Positions 1 through 9,903 of a stretch of DNA of 64,000 bases are shown here, one piece after another. A program made the translations under genes and the position numbers. Every line of letters begins with the position of its first letter. The first letter of the stretch is position 1. The DNA is from Cladosporium sp. IMV 00045 (Eukaryota; Ascomycota; Dothideomycetes; Cladosporiales; Cladosporiaceae). The stretch covers positions 26,911 through 90,910 of the forward strand of contig MSJI02000737.1 in assembly GCA_001931905.2 (NCBI GenBank), written 5' to 3'. The notes under the pieces were generated by a model. It was not told the origin of the DNA, did no database searches, and was given only the letters and a program-made list of their open reading frames with translations.

Positions 1-241
1 TTTCGAAGAAGAATATGCAAGTTAGATGGGCAAAGTCAGCACCACCATGGCTTATATGTACCACCTGGCTGTGAAAAATGGAGCGGCAGTTCGCTGTGAC
101 TTGCATATCACAGTAGCGGAGGAGGGTTGAGTTCACGCTAAGTGGCATAGGGTTCACGGAATTGAGGAACTTGAAAACAGCTCTGGCCCTTGCCGAGCCC
201 TGATATTCAACTGCTTGATAACTGCTTATCATGCTCTCCAT

Positions 242-1882
242 ATGTCTTCTCCACACTTCACCTCATCGCTGATGTGATAAATTACCCTTTTGGGCATCAA
301 ACCGCCTTTTCGGCCACGCCGCTTCGGCATAGTGATTGCCTCGGATGTTCACCCAGTTTGCAGTGGTCCCACAATGCCCTGGGAAGGCCAAGTCTAATAC
401 CAGTTGCCTACCATGCAAGTCACCCACATGTCTCATTTTAACTCGGCATTACTGACTACCTGGTGTTATAGGCCGCCGAAAAAAGAAGAGATGCGATGGT
501 CAACACCCGAGATGTGGTCGATGTCGAGACAGCTATGGTAGAGATGAATGCACTTGGCCAGCTGTCCCAGAACCTGCATTCAGCACGGTTTCCGATACTG
601 AAGAGCCTCCGGCCGGCGCTGTGGAAGATGGTCTTGAAACACTGAGGTTCCCCTTGCCGTCCAGCTCCTCGATTCCGAGTGAGTTTCAGAGAGCTCTGCC
701 GTACGTCAGCCTTGCTGCCATATCCGTTCTTTGAACTGACCAGGCCGTTCGAACAGATCTATGTCCCCGGAAGCGATATTGCAAGCCGCTGAGGCCTTCC
801 AAAGCAAAGTCTTGTGCAGTCATCCATCATACAAGCAATCAGTCTTTGCCATGTCACTCCCATTAGCCGTAAAACACGAGCCTCTTATGCATGCTTGGAT
901 ATCAGCAATCCTGATTTCCGGTCCCGGTGATACTACACAGCGGCAACAACAGTCGGTCTTGCATTACGACCATGCAGTTCGTGGGCTCAAACGTGCGCTT
1001 CTTTCTGAAAGCCCCATCGATGAAAATGAATGGAAACGAGCCACTGCACTACTGTGTCATGCCGTTGAGCTGTTACAACCGGTGCAGTCTCCCCAACTCG
1101 CTCGCTCGCATCTCCAAGGTGCACATTATATGTTCCAGTTGGCGAGCAACAACTCGGAACTACCGGCCTCCGAGCATGATACTCTATTATTCGAGGCTTA
1201 CATCATGAGAGCGGCTACGAATTGCCTCCTCCATCAAGATATCCATCTGGCGCTTCCTTTCGAGCATATCAGACAAATGTCTGCCATGCATCAGCGAGCA
1301 CTCAGCCGTTTGAACCTGGAAGTGAGCACCCAGACCTGCCCATGGCTGGGTGTCGCCACCCTTGATCTCATGGATGCAGTATACAAAGTGGCATGGCTGA
1401 ATGCCCACCTGCCGCTCTCAGATGCCAACCGTATCCACGCCATCGATCTTTGGAGGTTTCTCATCACCACCAACGAAGAGACGTCCCAAGATGCAGGCTC
1501 GACTCAAGATGAGAGAGATAAAGCTGTACGGTGTGTTTATCGTTTTGCCTGCCAACTGATAGCTCGTCAGTTTCTGCCTGATGCGTATCCTACGAATGTG
1601 AACAAAGATGCGACGATTGACAAGTGCATCAGAGATCTAGACATGCTCACTCGATCTCCCTGCGATGACTCCTCATTACAGTGGCCTCTCATTGTTTTTG
1701 GGGCTTTTGCCACCACTCAAGAACATCAAAGTCTATGCTCGATGATTGCAGCACGCTTTAGTCCTAGGGTGCCACAGCAAACAATCGATGGTATACTGGC
1801 ATTCTGGGAAATGGCCCGTCAGATCGAAGATGAAAGATTGCGCTTCAGAGACTGTGAGATACTACGATCAATTCTCCTGTGA
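242..1882 (+). CDS. Zn(II)2Cys6 fungal-specific transcription factor
   Basis: Predicted nuclear DNA-binding regulator. Best model has exons 242-273, 333-346, 472-678 and 744-1882, giving 463 residues. The second junction completes a Cys codon (T|GC) and yields CLGCRRKKKRCDG followed by HPRCGRCR and ECTW, which fits the binuclear zinc cluster CX2CX6CX6CX2CX8C. Intron 3 (679-743) has a GTGAGT donor and CTGACCAG acceptor and keeps frame into the long last exon. That exon resembles the helical C-terminal domain of Upc2-like/fungal-specific regulators (for example LPLAVKHEPLMHAW). The zinc cluster and exons 3-4 are solid. The first exon and the 14-nt second exon are less sure, because intron 1 (274-332) has a weak branch point and the in-frame region upstream lacks an ATG. 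The target genes cannot be told from sequence. The neighbour, convergent 128 bp downstream, is a secreted protein gene. Confidence 0.75.
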
Positions 1883-2010
1883 CAACTACGAGCACGGTCA
1901 ACTTCTCGAGGAATGGGGGCGTCTTCCACTGGAATTCCTGGCATTGAGGGAATCATTCGACGTTTGCGTTACTTCAGGCTTCGATACAATGGCTATAAAT
2001 CAAACGGTTT

Positions 2011-2457
2011 CTAGCAGTCGAAGTAGCAAGCACAATAACCCTCTGCAGTGAAAGGCCCGCTGCTCTTGTAGCATGCGCAACGGTCCTCGTTGTCACCCGA
2101 GGTCCAGTGCTGGTCACCATAGTTGACAATCAGAGCGGTGCACTCGCTAAGCGTCTTGGCCGTGTTCTGGTCACACCAGATGTCGACGGTGTACGGCAGA
2201 TTCGAGGACATGGAAACCCAGTTGTTGAAGTGCTGGTCGGCTTCGGCGATCTTGTTGCCGTCCTTGTCCAGAACAAAGGAGGTGTGATCGTGGATGTTGA
2301 CTTCGCCGGCTGAACCGGTCTTCGGGTTGCCTTGGGGGAAGCTGGCGTCTTTGCTGGCAGCGCCGGCGATGCACTGCTTGCCGTTGGGTTCGAGAGGGTC
2401 GCCGGCTGAAATCGCAACGGCGAAGAGGGCGATGGCGGTGGAGATGGTGGCCTTCAT
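2011..2457 (-). CDS. Small secreted cysteine-rich protein, effector-like
   Basis: Single-exon protein of 148 residues. The N-terminus (MKATISTAIALFAVAISA) is a clear signal peptide with predicted cleavage near residue 18. The mature part is about 130 residues with eight cysteines, five of them crowded at the C-terminal end (CAC, CAC and a terminal Cys), so several disulphides are likely. It has no membrane segment or GPI signal. Size, secretion and cysteine content match the usual definition of a candidate effector or secreted antimicrobial/adhesion protein of a plant-associated fungus, but I recognise no family and give no function. A TATA box lies about 105 bp upstream of the ATG. The gene ends 128 bp from the convergent Zn cluster regulator. 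Confidence 0.8.
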   Translation of the reverse strand: MKATISTAIALFAVAISAGDPLEPNGKQCIAGAASKDASFPQGNPKTGSAGEVNIHDHTSFVLDKDGNKIAEADQHFNNWVSMSSNLPYTVDIWCDQNTAKTLSECTALIVNYGDQHWTSGDNEDRCACYKSSGPFTAEGYCACYFDC

Positions 2458-2562
2458 GGTGAATGCTGGGTTGAAAAGAATTTTTTGAGCACGGTGTGTG
2501 ATTGTTGTTTGGAGTGATAGATGGTTGGTGATGCAGATTGGACTTGCGGTCGAGATGGGACA

Positions 2563-2574
2563 GTTATATATATA
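2563..2574 (-). promoter_or_regulatory. TATA box of the secreted protein gene
   Basis: The run TTATATATATAA-like (both strands read similarly) sits 105-115 bp upstream of the ATG at 2457, a normal position for a fungal core promoter with a short 5' leader. Seen in sequence; its activity is inferred. Confidence 0.5.
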
Positions 2575-3768
2575 ACGTTAGGCAGAGTATTGCGGGCTCA
2601 GGCGGTTCCGAGCATGCCGTAGTCAAAAGGATAATCGTTTGATGATCAGACCAAGTCTTCCACGTGCGCGACAAATACGAAGAATCCAACATTCAGCTGC
2701 TTCCTTCGCGTCCACACCATGGTGGCTGTCAATGATCCTTTGAGTGGTTGAGTGGAGACAGGCGTCATGTCATGAATGTCAGTCAGTCCATCAAGTCGCC
2801 CAGCTGGGTGAATTTCAGTCCGTGGGACAAAGCAAAAGATAGCCTCTTCCTGGCTGATGTCGCGCTCAAGTCTCTCTGAAGAGTGCTTCGGTACTATCTT
2901 GACCATCCAGCACAATAGAACACGCAGAGTCAAGCCTGCATCACAGTATTGACAATGTTCCAAGTAAGATGATGATAAGCCTCACCAAGTCGCTTTAGTT
3001 CGAATTGTAGCGAACGCCTTGACATCTTGAATCCTTCGTGGGCGCCCTAACAGCGACGCTCCACTTCGGAAACAGCAATCACGTCGCGTCTATATGTGGA
3101 GGTAGACGGGGTTGTAACAAGGTCATGACTCTTTGTTCGATTCCCGGCAGTTGACAAGATCGCAACGGGCATTTTCCGAGGCAAATGCCATACGGCTGAC
3201 TCAAGACCTACAGTCTCTCGTGTTGTATTTTTGGTTCCCTACCTCTTTCGCTCTTTCTCCTTGGGCGGATCCACGTGCCATTTGGAGATTTCACGGACCA
3301 AACCACCATTTTGCCCTTGAAGACCGTGATCGTCTTTGTTCTACTGAGAGAAAGTCGCGTATGGTGTTTGCTAAGCATGCAAGGTCCTGAACCAGAGCGC
3401 CGATCTTGACCGGACCTCAGAGAAAGCGCTTTTCGTCCGTCCCTACTCGCCTGGCCATCTCTTCTTGGCCGTTTCCTGTCCAAGGCGCGTTGCAATGCAG
3501 CTGATGAATGATATTGGGGAAGGACGTCGTGTGTGTTTAAGGAGACCTTCCAAGTCAACAAACGAAGACCGGCTAATCGGCCTTCAAATCCCAAGCCGTT
3601 CCGTTCCCGCTCGGCCAACTTCACGGAGGCGGCATACCTGTCCTTGTTTCCTTTCCTTATCGTCGTTTGCACGACATTATCTGTCTGTCATCTTTTTTCA
3701 CATCAACGTATATATATATAATCATATTATCAATCAAACTTGTCCCTGTCCCGATACCATCGGGCAAC
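2575..3768. other. Intergenic, no gene seen
   Basis: About 1.2 kb between divergent genes. Reading frames here lack ATG starts or protein-like composition. A TATATATATATAATC run at about 3710-3724 lies some 50 bp before the next ATG and may be its core promoter. A TTCGATTCC stretch near 3136 resembles a tRNA T-loop but no cloverleaf can be built around it. Confidence 0.6.
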
Positions 3769-4617
3769 ATGGTAGCCTCACTCCTGTCTCTTCCGATGGA
3801 ACTGCGTGAACAGATCATCGCTCCCGTTGTCTACGAAAGAGGTACAATCGAGATCCAGTATCCGATCTGGGCAGACAAGTCCGTCTTCGTTCCGCCCATC
3901 GCCCAAGTCTGCAAAGCTCTTCGCGAGGAGGCTATTCAAGCTTTCTATCGGGTCAATGTGTTCACTTGGGTGATGGAACCAGAAGGGGTACGTATACTGC
4001 CTCCCTCCGACGAAAAGGTATGTAGCAAGGGAGTACAATTGTACATTAGACATTCAACATCTCCCAGATCCTGAGCTGATACACCTGGTACCTAGTCTGA
4101 TCGTGTAGATGCAACGAGGTACCCATTGGACCCAAGCACTGTTACCGCGAAGGATTTTGGCCCTTCTGGACCGCTTGTGTCGAGCTTGCCGTGGCAATGT
4201 CCATATGTGATGGCAAATCTGAGACGCCTGCGGCTAAATCTGTTTCTGCCGCCGCAGCACAATACCACTCTCTGGACGGATGGATTTGCCAAGCAGCTGC
4301 TCAGATTTGTGGAGGTCATTGAGTATGGCCAAAAGCTCAAGGACTTCAAGGTGCTGATGGGGACATGGCATTCTCTCCGGGCTCTTGGCGAACCTCAACT
4401 GGCTGTCTTAGGGATTCTGGAAAACATGCAAGTGCGCGGACTTGTCCAGGTTCGAACCAGGAGTCTGGATCAGGAAGGCAAGGCTGTCGTCCAAGGACTT
4501 GATCTCGAGCACCGAATGAGGGCGGCCGGCTATAAGGTGAGCACATCAGAGTCCCAGAAGCTCAGCAAGCACGGACAGCATCTGGATTGGGAATGGGAGG
4601 GTGGCGCCGTTGTATGA
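3769..4617 (+). CDS. F-box-like hypothetical protein
   Basis: Two exons (3769-4017, 4096-4617) give 256 residues. The intron has a GTATGT donor and CCTAG acceptor in phase 0; the other nearby AG (4107-4108) puts the second exon out of frame. The N-terminus (LLSLPMELREQIIAPVV, then IAQVCKALREEAIQAFY) has the shape of the short F-box-like start of many fungal orphan proteins: a Leu-Pro-x-E-hydrophobic helix followed by a VC/R-E-A-hydrophobic helix. The rest has LRRLRLNLF and a helical tail but no domain I recognise. If the F-box reading is right it would recruit substrates to an SCF ubiquitin ligase; this is inference. A TATA-like run is about 50 bp upstream. Confidence 0.65.
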
Positions 4618-4958
4618 GCTCCCTCACGATTCATCTCGAACTTTCACATCCTCGCGCCCGCTCCAAATCCTTGTTGGCACCAAGGACAAAGCAGATCAGA
4701 GCCACAACAGGACAAAGCGAGAGCTAGTGGGATCTTCAAGTCATTCTCGAGCTCTTTGTCCATTGTTGTCCAAGACAATATCATTGTACTTGGTTTCGCT
4801 CGGAGCAGAAGATTTAAAAGGCCACTCGTTTTTCTTGTCGACTCAACTCCCTCGGCAAACACAAAATTCCTCGAATTGTCTAAAAGATCGCGCCCGGAGC
4901 GTCGAATCTTGACTGAATCATCACCATAGCCTCATACAACATTCAGCACACGAAATCC
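4618..4958. other. Intergenic spacer
   Basis: Upstream region of the next gene. An AGATTTAAAAGG sequence near 4808-4820 is a possible TATA-like element about 140 bp before the ATG. No gene seen. Confidence 0.5.
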
Positions 4959-6236
4959 ATGAGCGGTATTCAGTCAGACATCGAGATGGGAGATAACCAG
5001 AACGCCAAAGATGTCGAGATGCAGTCTTCAGACCAAGCATCAGAGCAGCGTAAGTCTTCCTCATCCACTCACAACTTTTGCAGCACATCGACTGACTATG
5101 GCGACAGTTTCAGACAGGGGTCTTGGGTCGATAGATTCATGCGCAAGTTTCCAGGCCTGTTCGCTGGATACAACTTCCTTCAGCTCATCACCAGGTACAC
5201 GAACAACGAGATCATTGATTGGGTTAGTCACCACAGCAATGGACTTCCCACATCCAGCTCAGCGTTCAGTAACCTGAAGTCCAGGGTAATCTTGGTCTTT
5301 AGTGAACAGGTCGTTGGAGGCGAACTTGCCTTGAAAACCGTCTTGGAAATCGCATGCAAGCACCACAGGGTTTACCAGGCGGGACATCGCCGTCATCCTA
5401 GGGTTCGAATTGGAGCCATGAGCATCCCCCAGAACCTGGACGCCTGGTATGCAGCGATTGACAAGATGCTGCCATCTGAGTTCACCGGACTGTCGTTTGG
5501 ATCCTTTTACAAGCAAACTCTCGAACAGGTGCGGGATGAGGTGCTTTTCTTCAGCGAAATCAAGGCATCGCGACCCCTAAGCGCTGTTCTGAACGAGCTG
5601 TTGTCCGACCCACTCTTTCCGTTCAGGGATTTGGCAGAGATACCCCGTGGCCCTCTTCTGGAGCTGTGTACTTCGCACAGTTATGGCCATATCGTGGACA
5701 AGCTGAAGGTCAACAACCCACAGAGCCAAGTCACCCGGACAGACGTTTCGACCCATGCGCGCAGCTTTCTCGACAAGAAGGAGCTCCGTTCGTACCTTTC
5801 TCGTCAGAAGCAAGAAGGACACGCGTTCGAGCACAAGCTAGACTGCAAGCGTGCTTTTGACATGGTCGAAAGAGATTTGTTTCCACGGTTGTACACAGTC
5901 CTGGGCTCTTCCACCACCACCCTCTGTCTCCCAACGCTGCCAAAGAACGACGAGAGCGAGCTTCATGCCCTTCTCGGACTGTGTCGCATACCAAAAGGTC
6001 TACCACAGCTAGAGAGGCTTCAGCTCGCCGCGTCCCAAAGCGGGTTCGTCCATGTTCAGAGAGCTGATACCACAACGGCGTTGAGCAATCAACATGAGAT
6101 GGAGTCTGTCGATTCTGTGCCGCATGAGTCTGGCGATGAGGATGAATTCGATGAAGCAACGCTTGCATGCATCGATCGGGTTTGTAAGCTGGACGACCAG
6201 AACCACGCGAGGAACGGAGCAAAGGGTTTCTGTTAA
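4959..6236 (+). CDS. Orphan protein, diverged member of a tandem module family (member A)
   Basis: Single open frame of 425 residues. I recognise no named family. The N-terminal 55 residues are polar and acidic. Residues about 66-140 (core LQLITRYTNNEIIDWV, then AFSNLKSRV and a final HHRVY) align without gaps in their second half with the modules of the two downstream genes, so this is a paralogue. A weaker copy may start near LLELCTSHSYGHIVDKLK. The tail is acidic (SGDEDEFDEATL). A GTAAGT at 5050 with a CTGAC branch and an ACAG acceptor ending at 5117 allows another model starting at ATG 5011 (phase 0, 68-nt intron) that gives a shorter N-terminus; the module is the same in both. No signal peptide or membrane segment. 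Confidence 0.7.
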   Translation: MSGIQSDIEMGDNQNAKDVEMQSSDQASEQRKSSSSTHNFCSTSTDYGDSFRQGSWVDRFMRKFPGLFAGYNFLQLITRYTNNEIIDWVSHHSNGLPTSSSAFSNLKSRVILVFSEQVVGGELALKTVLEIACKHHRVYQAGHRRHPRVRIGAMSIPQNLDAWYAAIDKMLPSEFTGLSFGSFYKQTLEQVRDEVLFFSEIKASRPLSAVLNELLSDPLFPFRDLAEIPRGPLLELCTSHSYGHIVDKLKVNNPQSQVTRTDVSTHARSFLDKKELRSYLSRQKQEGHAFEHKLDCKRAFDMVERDLFPRLYTVLGSSTTTLCLPTLPKNDESELHALLGLCRIPKGLPQLERLQLAASQSGFVHVQRADTTTALSNQHEMESVDSVPHESGDEDEFDEATLACIDRVCKLDDQNHARNGAKGFC

Positions 6237-6665
6237 CTGCATCGGATGGAACCACGGTGGATTTGTGATGATAACTAGTAAGTTGATCAATTTTCAAATA
6301 TGCAAAGATGATTTTCCTGTTTCATACCATGCTTCAAGCTTTTATTGCGTTCATACCGGCCGGAGGGTTCGTACGTTGTGTTCAACCAAATAAAATCTCA
6401 AGAGTTCTTCACTGACAGTTCTTGGAAGCCTCAAGCACCAATGAACACGCAAAGCCGGTCTTACAATAAGATAGATCCAGTACATTCACAGCAGACAAAC
6501 GACTGGAGCTTGCCCAACGTTGCCATGTGATCTGCTTTCTTCTCTTAACTATTCTTGCCCCTCACTACTTTGAACTGATCATACAACCAACTTTCTCCAA
6601 CTGTCAACATTTCAGTACCAGGAGAAGCGACGTTCAGTGTAGCCTTCTGCATCCCAACGGTCAAC
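6237..6665. other. Intergenic spacer within the tandem family
   Basis: About 430 bp between members A and B. No gene seen; short frames here have no family resemblance. Confidence 0.5.
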
Positions 6666-7241
6666 ATGCAGTCCCGTAACAACGACAACACCGCCGACTC
6701 TCCCTCCGAGGCTGCTGACACGGCGCGCTTCGATAGAACCGGTTGGGGCTCTGACGACATGTCTGCCGGTGCCCGTCTCATGCGCTACAATGTCTCTGAC
6801 GACCAAGACGGCAGTGCCAGCAACGATCAGATGGAAGTTGACGGAGACGACGAAGTCAACGACAACAACAACAACACCAACACCACTGCCACTGCCACTG
6901 CCACTACTACTACCACCTCAACCCCTCAACAAGACACAGCGACCACTTCCACCAACGACGACAACATCTTCCGCGGCTCCCTCAACAACATCATGAACGA
7001 CGTCTTCTACGACCTCGCTACTAGGTACACCAACTCTCAGATCTTGGACAAGATCAACGAGTTCCACCCCGAAGCCAACTTCCACGCGCACGCGGTCACA
7101 TGGCGTCTCGGCAACGCCATCAAACATCGATCCAAAAACACGGGATTAACGTGTCCTGAAGTCAGACAGCAGTTCGACGCCGCGAGGGCTGCCAACGGCG
7201 TCTTCACTACGCTTGGTAGGCACCCGGGCTCTCAGGGCTGA
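6666..7241 (+). CDS. Orphan protein, single-module family member (member B)
   Basis: Single exon, 191 residues. Residues 1-100 are low complexity: acidic (MEVDGDDEVND), then Asn and a Thr/Ala-rich tract encoded by AAC/ACC/ACT/GCC microsatellite at about 6860-6925. Residues about 102-182 form one copy of the shared module, with DLATRYTNSQILDKIN, then WRLGNAIKHRSKNTG and AARAANGVF. The protein ends just after the module. It looks like the minimal form of the family: disordered acidic arm plus one helical module. No signal peptide. The lysine/arginine-rich middle helix (AIKHRSKNTG) suggests nucleic-acid or phosphoprotein contact, which is inference only. Confidence 0.7.
   Translation: MQSRNNDNTADSPSEAADTARFDRTGWGSDDMSAGARLMRYNVSDDQDGSASNDQMEVDGDDEVNDNNNNTNTTATATATTTTTSTPQQDTATTSTNDDNIFRGSLNNIMNDVFYDLATRYTNSQILDKINEFHPEANFHAHAVTWRLGNAIKHRSKNTGLTCPEVRQQFDAARAANGVFTTLGRHPGSQG
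6860..6925 (+). repeat. AAC/ACC/ACT/GCC trinucleotide tract in coding sequence
   Basis: Runs of AAC, then CACTGC repeats and ACT repeats encode the Asn and Thr/Ala tract of member B. Such tracts change length by slippage without breaking frame. Confidence 0.7.
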
Positions 7242-8127
7242 GTATGGAGACATGAACATAAGTGGAATGGGACAAACACTGGTTTTGTTGTGATGGAGTC
7301 TGGGAATTCTCGGTGCTTTTTTGTGTGAACTTTACAGACATGCTTTTTAGAAGGAACTTCAAGACTTCTTTGTTGATAACAATGCTCGTACCGCAAGGCT
7401 TCGAGCAAAGACAGCATCACAGTACCTGAGGGAAAGTACAACACTTGATGGGAACACGTCAGTTGGAATCAGTTCATGCTTTTACTGTCATCCCCGATAG
7501 CAATAGATCCATATCACCCCGGAAAGGGGTTCAATCGCAGCTACATAGCTCCAGGTTGTAATAAAGACCTCATTTGATAGATCTTCTTACATATTTGACT
7601 CCCTATCGGCACCCCAATCCACAGTGTATGCGATGAAGCGAGATCTCAATGGTCGTACTGGTAGCTAGACTCGGCCGTTGCTGCTGTAGTATCAGAAACA
7701 ATGGAAAAGTATGATAAATAATCGTACGCTGCGCAATGAACCAAATTTTCCTTTCAGTCAAGTCGTCCATTCAACCAATTATTTCAAAGTCAGCATGGTT
7801 TCAAATAACTGCCAGCCGCCTCATTGTGGTTTACGAGAATGCAGTGAAAAAATGCAAATGTAGGTCTGAAAAGTGACGCTCTCAATCGATTTTACAGATC
7901 TTCTCGACTCGCTGCTTCGAGACCTTCACTGATGGGGACTCGAAGAATGTCATACTTTGTTCCACCTATTCGGCGCAGGCTTATGAACGAATAAGAATAC
8001 CTCTCTCACAAACAAACGCTTACAACACCTTTATCACACGAATCGACCAAAGCCTCCAGCTTTCCCCTTTTAATCAACCAATCTTCAACGCATCACATGG
8101 ATAAGCGAACCATGAGGACAAACCAGC
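7242..8127. other. Intergenic, no gene seen
   Basis: About 890 bp between members B and C. I looked for a decayed module copy (the RYTN core and the KxRSxxT core) in all frames and saw none. Confidence 0.5.
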
Positions 8128-9207
8128 ATGAATCGATCGCAGGGCTCTCAAGTCGCCGCGAAACCTGACAGCGGAGGCGGCAACGTCGACAGCATGGCCA
8201 CAGATATCCCAGACGTTGTATCGATGCAAGATCAGTCACTCTTTGCCGACAGATCTAAGCTCATCGGCGAGGAATTGCTCAATCTCGCAAGCAGGTATTC
8301 AAACATGTCAATCCTCAAACACGTGAACGCCGCCGCAGCACTTGCAGGTACTCCAAGCATGAACAGATGGCACCTACATCGGTTGATCAACAACGCCTTC
8401 AAAGCTCGCTCTCAACAAACCAGAAAGACTCCAGAGCAAGTAAAGGAGGAGTTTTTGCAGATTCGAAAGTCCAACAACATCAGGACATACAACAGCGTGA
8501 AGCGCGGGAAGTCGAAAGAGCAGGCTGTCGAGGCACACACTGATATCGAAGCACAAATTGATGTCGAAGCACACAGCGATTTCAACGTTCAAACGAAAGT
8601 GATGACAATAGAGAACTTGGAAGACGAGGAGTTGTTCGCCAACCCTAGCGAATTACGCGGAGATACGTTGATTGGTCTCGCAGAAAGATACACGAGCGCT
8701 GAAATGGCTGCTCGTGTCATCGCTGCTTCTAGAGACAAGACCAAAACCAACACCCCTCATAGCTGGTACTCCAAGGTAGACAGAGCTCTGAAAGCACGCG
8801 CGAAGGCCACTGGGGAGACTATAGGGAGTCTGAGGGACGCTCTGCACCAGGCTCGGGTTTCGAATGATATCAGGCAATTCAAGCAGAAGTACTCGGATCG
8901 TTTCGACCCTGTCGCCCCTTCGATCGGAAATGACGGCGTCAATCATACTGGCGACACAACGGAGGAAGAGGACGAGGAATACAACACACTGCTTCAAAGC
9001 ATTGAGATCGAGCGAGCATTTGCAGCCGACGAAGTGGAAGCGGCGAACGGTCTCCTCATTTTATCAAATGATCAGGATATCATCAACGCCGCGAGTGTGC
9101 TTCTGGAGATGAAGAGAAGCGGGTCGTCGACAGGTGCTAAGTCTGTCGAAACGGCTGGGTTTACGGGAAATAGTGCAATGGAGGACGCAGAGATGGTTGG
9201 CGTGTAG
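8128..9207 (+). CDS. Orphan protein with two modules (member C)
   Basis: Single exon, 359 residues. Two full module copies: residues about 38-121 (LLNLASRYSNMSILKHVN, then FKARSQQTRKTPEQVK, then RKSNNIRTY) and about 168-251 (LIGLAERYTSAEMAARV, then LKARAKATGE, then ARVSNDIRQF). Both are preceded by an LFA(D/N) start. The linker at about 134-155 holds a short hexad-like repeat (VEAHTD, IEAQID, VEAHSD). The C-terminal 100 residues are acidic and then helical. The internal duplication and the similarity to members A and B show a family spread by local duplication. No signal peptide, membrane segment or catalytic motif is visible. The module length, helical periodicity and basic second half would suit a small nucleic-acid or protein-binding domain. 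Confidence 0.75.
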   Translation: MNRSQGSQVAAKPDSGGGNVDSMATDIPDVVSMQDQSLFADRSKLIGEELLNLASRYSNMSILKHVNAAAALAGTPSMNRWHLHRLINNAFKARSQQTRKTPEQVKEEFLQIRKSNNIRTYNSVKRGKSKEQAVEAHTDIEAQIDVEAHSDFNVQTKVMTIENLEDEELFANPSELRGDTLIGLAERYTSAEMAARVIAASRDKTKTNTPHSWYSKVDRALKARAKATGETIGSLRDALHQARVSNDIRQFKQKYSDRFDPVAPSIGNDGVNHTGDTTEEEDEEYNTLLQSIEIERAFAADEVEAANGLLILSNDQDIINAASVLLEMKRSGSSTGAKSVETAGFTGNSAMEDAEMVGV

Positions 9208-9462
9208 CTCTAGCGAAGCACAGGGACGTGTATGTGTGATTTGTGATACCGGCGTAGGTTTTCATTGTACAGGTGTAATCTGCAGGCGTGTTGAGCAAAA
9301 TTCAATTTAATAATCAGCTTTCTCATCAAACTCCATGACCAAAGCAGCGATGTCGTCTGATTGCAGATAGATATATTAAACCCAGTGTAGCTGATTCCTT
9401 CTTAATGACTGATGACTAATGATGTGAACGAAGAATACGGCTTTGCAAATGTCCATTTCCCA

Positions 9463-9903
9463 TCAAACCTTCTCACTACCTTCCATACCCGCAGCAGTCT
9501 CACTCTCCCTCAACCCAGGACGACTCAACCTCGTAACACCCGAATAACTCCCAACAACCACTAAACCCGTCCAAACTATCGCAGCAAGCATCTTCCACCT
9601 CTCCACTCCACCCAACGACTTCTCCTCTCCAACCAGCCCCCACAACTCCCAAAGCATGTAAAAACTCCTAAACCAAGCAAAAGCGGCGACTTGCAAGGGT
9701 CCCTGTCCCGTGAGAAATCGCAGGCTGACGCATACGATGGCCAGCCAGACGATCATCCAGGCGTAGAAACTTGCGAGCGGCGAGAACCATCCGTAGTGTG
9801 CCAGTTGGGGTGGCAGCCAGCCGAGGAGGGTGGTGAAGCCGCTTGCGGGGAGGGCTTCTTTCCAAAAGAGATTGCGGAGGCTGATAGGTTGGTGTTGTGA
9901 CAT
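9463..9903 (-). CDS. Small membrane protein of unknown function
   Basis: Single exon, 146 residues. At least three hydrophobic stretches are visible: FYAWMIVWLAIVCVSLRFL, then FAWFRSFYMLWELWGLV, then MLAAIVWTGLVVVGSY, with a shorter hydrophobic patch before them. There is no cleavable signal peptide; the first 25 residues are polar. I do not recognise the family. It lies between the tandem module family and FMP27 and is transcribed with FMP27 and away from member C. The hydrophobicity pattern and clean ATG at 9903 support a real gene. Confidence 0.6.
   Translation of the reverse strand: MSQHQPISLRNLFWKEALPASGFTTLLGWLPPQLAHYGWFSPLASFYAWMIVWLAIVCVSLRFLTGQGPLQVAAFAWFRSFYMLWELWGLVGEEKSLGGVERWKMLAAIVWTGLVVVGSYSGVTRLSRPGLRESETAAGMEGSEKV

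Noticed and set aside
2646..2963. 105-codon minus-strand frame
   Set aside because: No ATG start and no recognised features.
3085..3155. tRNA-like TTCGATTCC with upstream GG
   Set aside because: The putative T-stem arms do not pair and no acceptor or anticodon stem can be drawn.
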